Assembly: GCA_017992655.1 (NCBI GenBank) | Contig: JAGOOF010000010.1 | Span: 1-13,542, forward strand | Length of the DNA: 13,542 nucleotides | Direction of reading: 5' to 3' | Source of the DNA: Patescibacteria group bacterium | Lineage (GTDB): Bacteria > Patescibacteriota > UBA1384 | Shown: positions 9,665 through 13,542 of the stretch, piece after piece | Layout: each line of letters starts with the position of its first letter | How positions within the stretch are numbered: the stretch's first letter is position 1 | The notes under the pieces: generated by a model | Told to the model about the DNA's origin: nothing | The model's input: the letters and a program-made list of their open reading frames with translations, nothing else | The model's database searches: none | Program-made: the position numbers and the translations under genes

Positions 9665-9696
9665 GCAACAAGCTAGTATATGTGCTAGCTTGTTGC
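9665..9696. terminator. Perfect 12-bp inverted repeat between the M23 gene and obg
   Basis: GCAACAAGCTAG (9665-9676) pairs exactly with CTAGCTTGTTGC (9685-9696). The stem can extend by a G-T and an A-T pair to leave a four-base loop. It lies 23 bases after the M23 stop and ends 12 bases before the obg ATG. The following TATTATT is only partly T-rich, so this may be a weak intrinsic terminator, an operator for the obg promoter that it abuts, or both. Confidence 0.5.
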
Positions 9697-9702
9697 TATT
9701 AT
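9694..9702 (+). promoter_or_regulatory. Candidate extended -10 promoter of obg
   Basis: TGC followed by TATTAT (9697-9702) makes an extended -10 whose expected start point is 9709, the A of the obg ATG. No -35 box is apparent. The left part overlaps the right arm of the inverted repeat at 9665-9696. There is no Shine-Dalgarno site before obg, which fits a leaderless message. Confidence 0.4.
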
Positions 9703-9708
9703 TAAACC

Positions 9709-10668
9709 ATGATAGATAGAGCAAAAATTTTTGTTAACGCGGGACGAGGCGGAGATGGCCTTGTTAGTTTTCGCCGTGAGAAATACGTTCCTAAGGGCGG
9801 GCCAGACGGAGGCGATGGAGGCAACGGTGGCGATGTTATTCTACTCGCTACCCGTGAGGTAAACACACTTTCCGACCATAACCGGCAGAAACATTATAAA
9901 GCCGAAAACGGTGCCCGGGGAGGACGTAGCAAAAAAACCGGGAAAAGCGGTAAGGATCTGGTTATTAGCCTCCCCGTCGGAACAATAATAAGAGACGAAG
10001 AAAACAAGAAAATTGCGGATTTAAAAAATGACGGCCAAAAGGTAACTGTCGCTCGTGGGGGAAAAGGAGGACGCGGTAACGTCCATTTTTCAAGCCCGAC
10101 AAACAGGGTACCGAGAGAAGCAGAAAAAGGTGAGGCAGGAGAAGTATTAACACTGCAGTTAGATCTCAAGCTCGTAGCGGATGTAGGGCTTATTGGCCTG
10201 CCTAACAGTGGCAAATCAACTTTGCTTTCAGCTATTAGTCGCGCGCAACCAAAAATCGCAAACTACCCTTTTACGACTCTTGAACCCATTATTGGAGTTG
10301 TTAAACACAAAGGGAAAACTTTTGCCGTTGCAGATATTCCCGGCCTTATAAGAGGTGCCGCCAGCGGGAAGGGATTAGGGCACCGCTTTCTTAAGCACAT
10401 TGAACGAACGAAAATATTAGTGCACCTTGTAAGCGCGGAAAGCGAAGATCCCCATGCCGATGTGGAGGCAATCCGCAATGAGCTTGCTCTTTTCAGCAAA
10501 AAGCTTACAAAAAAACCTTGCTTTTTAGTTTTGAGCAAGGCCGATTTAGATAAAAAAGGCGGACAGAACAGTAGCCCCCGTAAACTTAAAGATGTACAGG
10601 TAGAGATTTCTGCAATAAATGGCACGAATATCGACAAGCTACTAGATTTAATTATTAGCCACCTTTAA
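9709..10668 (+). CDS. obg: GTPase Obg (ribosome assembly / stress GTPase)
   Basis: Obg is an essential GTPase that binds the 50S subunit late in assembly and links ribosome state to growth. The N-terminal Gly-rich Obg fold is clear (AGRGGDGLVSFRREKYVPKG near residue 12, GGDGGNGGDV, RGGKGGRGNVHF near 115). The GTPase domain follows with G1 GLPNSGKST (163-171), G3 DIPG (209-212), G4 SKAD (276-279) and G5 SAIN (301-304). The protein ends at residue 319, soon after G5, so it has neither the OCT domain of Gram-positive Obg nor the acidic tail of proteobacterial Obg. Its stop codon overlaps the ATG of the PriA-like gene by one base (TAATG), which indicates a two-gene operon with coupled translation. 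The start is the only ATG that preserves the Obg fold from its first strand. Confidence 0.96.
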   Translation: MIDRAKIFVNAGRGGDGLVSFRREKYVPKGGPDGGDGGNGGDVILLATREVNTLSDHNRQKHYKAENGARGGRSKKTGKSGKDLVISLPVGTIIRDEENKKIADLKNDGQKVTVARGGKGGRGNVHFSSPTNRVPREAEKGEAGEVLTLQLDLKLVADVGLIGLPNSGKSTLLSAISRAQPKIANYPFTTLEPIIGVVKHKGKTFAVADIPGLIRGAASGKGLGHRFLKHIERTKILVHLVSAESEDPHADVEAIRNELALFSKKLTKKPCFLVLSKADLDKKGGQNSSPRKLKDVQVEISAINGTNIDKLLDLIISHL

Positions 10669-12170
10669 TGAGCTACTATTTCAGCGTCTTTGTTGACGCT
10701 CGCACCAAAAATTTGTTCGACGCATACACTTACAAGTACAACACTTCTCTTAAGATTGGAACGCTAGTTAAAGTCCCTTTCAACCACCGTGTTCTATATG
10801 GCATCGTAGGGAAAAAGGTTGAGAAACCCAAAAAAGCATATTACAAAATTGCAAATATCGAAAAAGTAATTAGCTCTGGACCTGTTATCGAAAAAGAAGC
10901 GATAGATTTTTGCCATTGGATTAGCCGCCACTACGGCGCACCGCTCGGTCCTACTATATTCGACATATTGCCTGAGTTAGCAGCGCTTGCCAATAGCCCT
11001 TCCACGGTTTCATGGCATAGCCAACCTTCTAAGAAACCGATTTTATACATCGCCCCACTGAGCAAGCGCCTTAATTATTACAGCCAGTTTATTGATGCTA
11101 AACAAAAGGGGCAGGTAATATTACTTATGCCAACCTACCGCCTTGTCGATTTTGCTTTAACATATTTTACGGAGATATTGGGAGCTGAAAACGTAATTGA
11201 ACTGTCCGATCGCTTAGGGGTAGTCAGGACACGTAAAAACCTAAGCTGGGTAAAAAGCGGAAAAATTAAACTAATCATAGGAACGCGCAAAACAATTTTT
11301 GCCCCCGTCCCCTATTTAAAAACTATTATAATCGACTTGCCCGTTAACTTTGGCTATTACAACGAACAAGCCCCTTGCTATAAAGCAGACGATATCGCCC
11401 TTGCCCTTAATGAACAATTTGGCATTGATTTGATTTTAGGAGACGCGATCCCAAATGTCGAATACTACCCATTTCTTTCTAGCGGAAAATTACACGTGAA
11501 AGCTGGTGCAAAAAACGAAAAAAAACCCACTCTCATCTGGCAACAAAACAAGCTAGCAAAATCGTTGTCCTACATAAATAAGAATCTTCGTGCTATCGTT
11601 ACCCCCTACGCCAATCAAGATGGAATCAAAGAGCTACTACAGGGGCAAAAAATTGGCACTCTCTCGGGCCACATTTCCAATTTAGTAATACCAAAAGTAC
11701 GACCGTACACTTTGTTAGCGACAAAAAAAATTATCGACTTCCCTGATTTGTGGTTTGATGAAATACTGATTAGCGATGCCGATAAATGGCTTTCTTTACC
11801 CAGCCACGACGCATCTTACGATTTTATAACGCTTGTCTGGAGGCTATGGCAACAAGCACGTGAAAGAATTATCATTCAAAGCGAAAGGCCTATCCCACTA
11901 ATTGAAAAGCTACTCAGTCAAAGAGCAACTTTAACATATGAAGCTTTTTATAAGACGAGGCAGAAATTTAACCTTCCTCCCACTACATACGAAGTAAAAT
12001 TGGTTGGGAAAAATTTAGACAAAATAAGGTTACTGCTTCAAGAAGAACGTGCCACAATTGTCGAAGGCAAGTCAATAACGACTTATTTCTCTAAAGATGC
12101 GTGGCCACCAAAAAATATAGAATCACTTTATCACTGGTGTGAAAAAATAAAAATCAATCCTCCTGCCTAA
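10668..12170 (+). CDS. priA: Degenerate PriA-like protein lacking ATPase and zinc motifs
   Basis: PriA normally recognises stalled forks, unwinds DNA and reloads the replicative helicase. The N-terminal 3'-DNA-binding domain (VFVDARTKNLFDAYTYKY, residues 8-25, and the following beta strands) and the winged-helix region (about 62-102, ending IFDILP) are recognisable. The helicase part is colinear but eroded. No Walker A is present around 122-135; the DEEH box region reads IIIDLPVNFGYYNEQAPCYK (220-239); the GSATPS motif is GDAIPN (258-263); and the usual GTQMxxKGxDFP is LATKKIIDFP (350-359). The QVxGRAGR region is VWRLWQQARE (390-399). Only three cysteines occur, widely spread, so the zinc-binding module is gone. 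The C-terminal YEAFYKTRQKFNLPPTTYE segment is retained. Length is 500 residues against about 730 in E. coli. The gene overlaps obg by one base. It is probably a DNA-binding restart factor without helicase activity; a fully divergent role is possible. Confidence 0.8.
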   Translation: MSYYFSVFVDARTKNLFDAYTYKYNTSLKIGTLVKVPFNHRVLYGIVGKKVEKPKKAYYKIANIEKVISSGPVIEKEAIDFCHWISRHYGAPLGPTIFDILPELAALANSPSTVSWHSQPSKKPILYIAPLSKRLNYYSQFIDAKQKGQVILLMPTYRLVDFALTYFTEILGAENVIELSDRLGVVRTRKNLSWVKSGKIKLIIGTRKTIFAPVPYLKTIIIDLPVNFGYYNEQAPCYKADDIALALNEQFGIDLILGDAIPNVEYYPFLSSGKLHVKAGAKNEKKPTLIWQQNKLAKSLSYINKNLRAIVTPYANQDGIKELLQGQKIGTLSGHISNLVIPKVRPYTLLATKKIIDFPDLWFDEILISDADKWLSLPSHDASYDFITLVWRLWQQARERIIIQSERPIPLIEKLLSQRATLTYEAFYKTRQKFNLPPTTYEVKLVGKNLDKIRLLLQEERATIVEGKSITTYFSKDAWPPKNIESLYHWCEKIKINPPA

Positions 12171-12172
12171 TT

Positions 12173-12207
12173 TATAATATTACTCTACGCCAACACGATA
12201 CTATGCT
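12173..12207 (+). promoter_or_regulatory. Candidate -10 elements upstream of the second glycosyltransferase
   Basis: TATAAT (12173-12178) lies just after the priA stop, and TATGCT (12202-12207) lies closer to the glycosyltransferase start. No convincing -35 box accompanies either. The second would start the transcript near 12214, just before the AAGGAG site at 12219-12224. They suggest that transcription of the next genes can start here rather than relying only on the obg-priA message. Confidence 0.35.
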
Positions 12208-12218
12208 AAAATGAAAGC

Positions 12219-12224
12219 AAGGAG
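12219..12224 (+). promoter_or_regulatory. Ribosome binding site supporting a TTG start
   Basis: AAGGAG ends four bases before the in-frame TTG at 12229, whose product begins (M)RIGFFTDTYLP, the usual N-terminus of this glycosyltransferase family. The earlier ATG at 12211 has no Shine-Dalgarno site and would add six residues (MKARSI). Confidence 0.55.
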
Positions 12225-12228
12225 TATT

Positions 12229-13404
12229 TTGCGTATTGGGTTTTTCACTGACACGTATTTGCCAACCCCAACGGGCACCGCCGTTGTTGTGGAAACATAT
12301 CGCCGTCATTTATCGAAGTTAGGACACGACGTTTTTGTGGTTGCTCCACAGTTCATAAAATATAAGGATAGCTCGGAAAATATTATACGCGTTCCTTCTA
12401 CATATCTGCCCAATCGGCCAGAAAGTCCGCTTGCCCGTCCTATAACAGGGAAGGCACTGCGCATAATCAACAAATTAGAATTGGATATTATCCACACGTT
12501 TAGCATTTACAACGTTGGCACCTTCGGCTTGAAGCTCGCCAAAAAAACAAGGCGCCCCGCAATATTTACCATGGACGCACTCTATACAGAGCATATTAAA
12601 TATTACCGCGACATCTTTAAGCCATTTGCCCGTTCTTGGCATATTCGGCAAAGTCGTCGCCATGCAAACCAAAGCACGTGCGTGCTAGCACCAACGCCAT
12701 CGGCAAAAAGACTCATTTCTCAACTTGGGGTGGTTAGCCCAATACACATTGTACCGGCAGGAGTAGATGTTGATGATTTCTCTAGTATTACTCCCCAGGT
12801 TTTAAGAGATCATTTTAATATTCCCGAAGGGCAAAAAATACTTTTGTTTGTTGGTCGCCTAGACGAACAAAGCAATATCCGCTTTTTACTGCGCGCTTTT
12901 CGTGAGGTTTGGTATAAAGACGAGCATGTTCACCTCTTAATTATCGGACGTGGCCCGCAGGAAGAGATTTTTCAGAAAATAGTGGAACGTGAACCTTTTG
13001 GCGACAATGTCACTTTTGGCGGTTTTATGCCCAAAGGCGAACTCAATAAAATTTACGGTGCATGCGATTTGTTTCTATTCCCGTGCCCCAATGCAACTCA
13101 AGCAATAGTGATTCTTGAGGCGATGGCAGCAGGGCTCCCCACCGTGGCAGTGAGTAGGTTAGCACCAAGCGATATCATCCACGACAACGAAGACGGTTTC
13201 TTAACACCATTGAATGAAAACGCATTTTCTGATAGAATAATTTATCTGCTTCGCAACCAGAAAATACGCCTCCATTTCGGGCGGGTCGCGCGGGCGCGGG
13301 CAAGAACATTTTCTACCCAAAACTCCACTTTACGGCTACTAAACATTTATCAAAAGGCATTAAAACAAGATGGACAAAATACTACCAATAGTTACCGTTC
13401 CTAA
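12229..13404 (+). CDS. GT4-family glycosyltransferase with altered EX7E motif
   Basis: This is a GT-B fold glycosyltransferase of family GT4, similar in layout to diacylglycerol glucosyltransferases and related lipid or glycan glycosyltransferases. It probably acts at the inner face of the membrane in glycolipid or surface glycan synthesis. The N-terminal domain begins RIGFFTDTYLPTPTGTAVVV. The C-terminal donor-binding domain shows LLFVGRLDEQSNIRFLLRAF, IIGRGPQEE, VTFGGFMPKGELNKIYGACD and LEAMAAGLPTVAV. The first Glu of the EX7E motif is Ala (codon GCA, 13093-13095, in CPNATQAIVILEA), while the second Glu is present (GAG, 13117-13119). Length from the TTG is 391 residues, normal for the family. 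An ATG at 12211 is the alternative start. The last 35 bases overlap the start of def in another frame, so the two are likely co-transcribed. The donor and acceptor cannot be inferred. Confidence 0.85.
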   Translation: MRIGFFTDTYLPTPTGTAVVVETYRRHLSKLGHDVFVVAPQFIKYKDSSENIIRVPSTYLPNRPESPLARPITGKALRIINKLELDIIHTFSIYNVGTFGLKLAKKTRRPAIFTMDALYTEHIKYYRDIFKPFARSWHIRQSRRHANQSTCVLAPTPSAKRLISQLGVVSPIHIVPAGVDVDDFSSITPQVLRDHFNIPEGQKILLFVGRLDEQSNIRFLLRAFREVWYKDEHVHLLIIGRGPQEEIFQKIVEREPFGDNVTFGGFMPKGELNKIYGACDLFLFPCPNATQAIVILEAMAAGLPTVAVSRLAPSDIIHDNEDGFLTPLNENAFSDRIIYLLRNQKIRLHFGRVARARARTFSTQNSTLRLLNIYQKALKQDGQNTTNSYRS

Positions 13405-13542
13405 CCCCATTCTTTACCAGAAGACACAAGCGGTGAAGGATTTTGGCAACGGTCTTCAAGAACTAGTACAAAAAATGATACCCACCATGCGTGTTAAAGA
13501 CGGCGTTGGCTTAGCAGCACCGCAAGTTGGCTTTAGCCAAAG
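13370..13542 (+). CDS. def: Peptide deformylase (3' partial)
   Basis: Peptide deformylase is a metal-dependent cytosolic enzyme that removes the formyl group from the N-terminal Met of new proteins. The window holds the first 57 codons. They read MDKILPIVTVPNPILYQKTQ and continue to GVGLAAPQVG, which is the conserved motif 1 of the family (GxGxAAxQ), whose Gln takes part in catalysis. The later EGCLS and HExDH metal-binding motifs lie beyond the right edge and cannot be checked. The ATG at 13370 overlaps the end of the glycosyltransferase gene by 35 bases in a different frame. No good Shine-Dalgarno site is visible at normal spacing, so translation may depend on coupling. The call rests on motif 1 together with the N-terminal V-P-N-P-I-L pattern, which matches the family's usual (Y)PDPxLR segment. 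Confidence 0.88.
   Translation, partial: MDKILPIVTVPNPILYQKTQAVKDFGNGLQELVQKMIPTMRVKDGVGLAAPQVGFSQ

Noticed and set aside
9096..9671. A 191-codon minus-strand open frame across the M23 peptidase gene.
   Set aside because: It is antisense to the LysM and M23 domains, with no Shine-Dalgarno site and no domain.

Overview
The window is a gene-dense, moderate-GC stretch of a bacterial chromosome. It most resembles a member of the Candidate Phyla Radiation (Patescibacteria). This placement is inferred from several traits: compact informational proteins (a 643-residue IF2, an Obg with no C-terminal domain), a heavily eroded PriA, a PaaX/Cas2-like small regulator of a type common in these genomes, and very short intergenic spaces. 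All ten complete stop codons are TAA or TAG. No coding frame has an internal TGA and all proteins have family-like lengths, so the standard code fits.

Layout: (1) 2-1503, the end of a cell-surface polysaccharide operon: a GT4 glycosyltransferase cut by the left edge, then a small two-helix Wzz-like membrane protein. (2) 1511-6067, a strong sigma70-type promoter driving gyrB and gyrA, the two subunits of DNA gyrase, 8 bases apart. GyrA has Leu at the position equivalent to E. coli Ser83. (3) 5994-6488 on the minus strand, a winged-helix plus PaaX/Cas2-like protein converging on gyrA and overlapping its 3' end by 74 bases. (4) 6577-8508, infB (translation initiation factor IF2). (5) 8565-9641, a membrane-anchored LysM plus M23 peptidase behind its own promoter. 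(6) 9709-12170, obg and a PriA homologue joined by a one-base TAATG overlap. The PriA is colinear with the family but has lost the Walker A, Walker B (DEEH) and zinc-binding motifs. (7) 12229-13542, a GT4 glycosyltransferase overlapping the start of def (peptide deformylase), which is cut by the right edge.

Genes are packed into short operons. Internal genes have Shine-Dalgarno sites (AGGAG before the Wzz-like gene) or coupling by overlap. Three lead genes (infB, the M23 peptidase gene, obg) lack a Shine-Dalgarno site and carry a -10-like hexamer only 5-10 bases before the ATG, which suggests leaderless transcripts. No gene-free stretch exceeds 100 bases, and I saw no RNA genes, CRISPR arrays, insertion sequences or prophage genes.

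The genes mostly serve housekeeping roles: DNA topology, replication restart, translation initiation and N-terminal processing, ribosome assembly and envelope building. The parts most worth a second look are the ATPase-dead PriA, the gyrase quinolone-site residue, the PaaX/Cas2-like gene lying antisense to the gyrA end, and the second glycosyltransferase with a changed catalytic-site motif.
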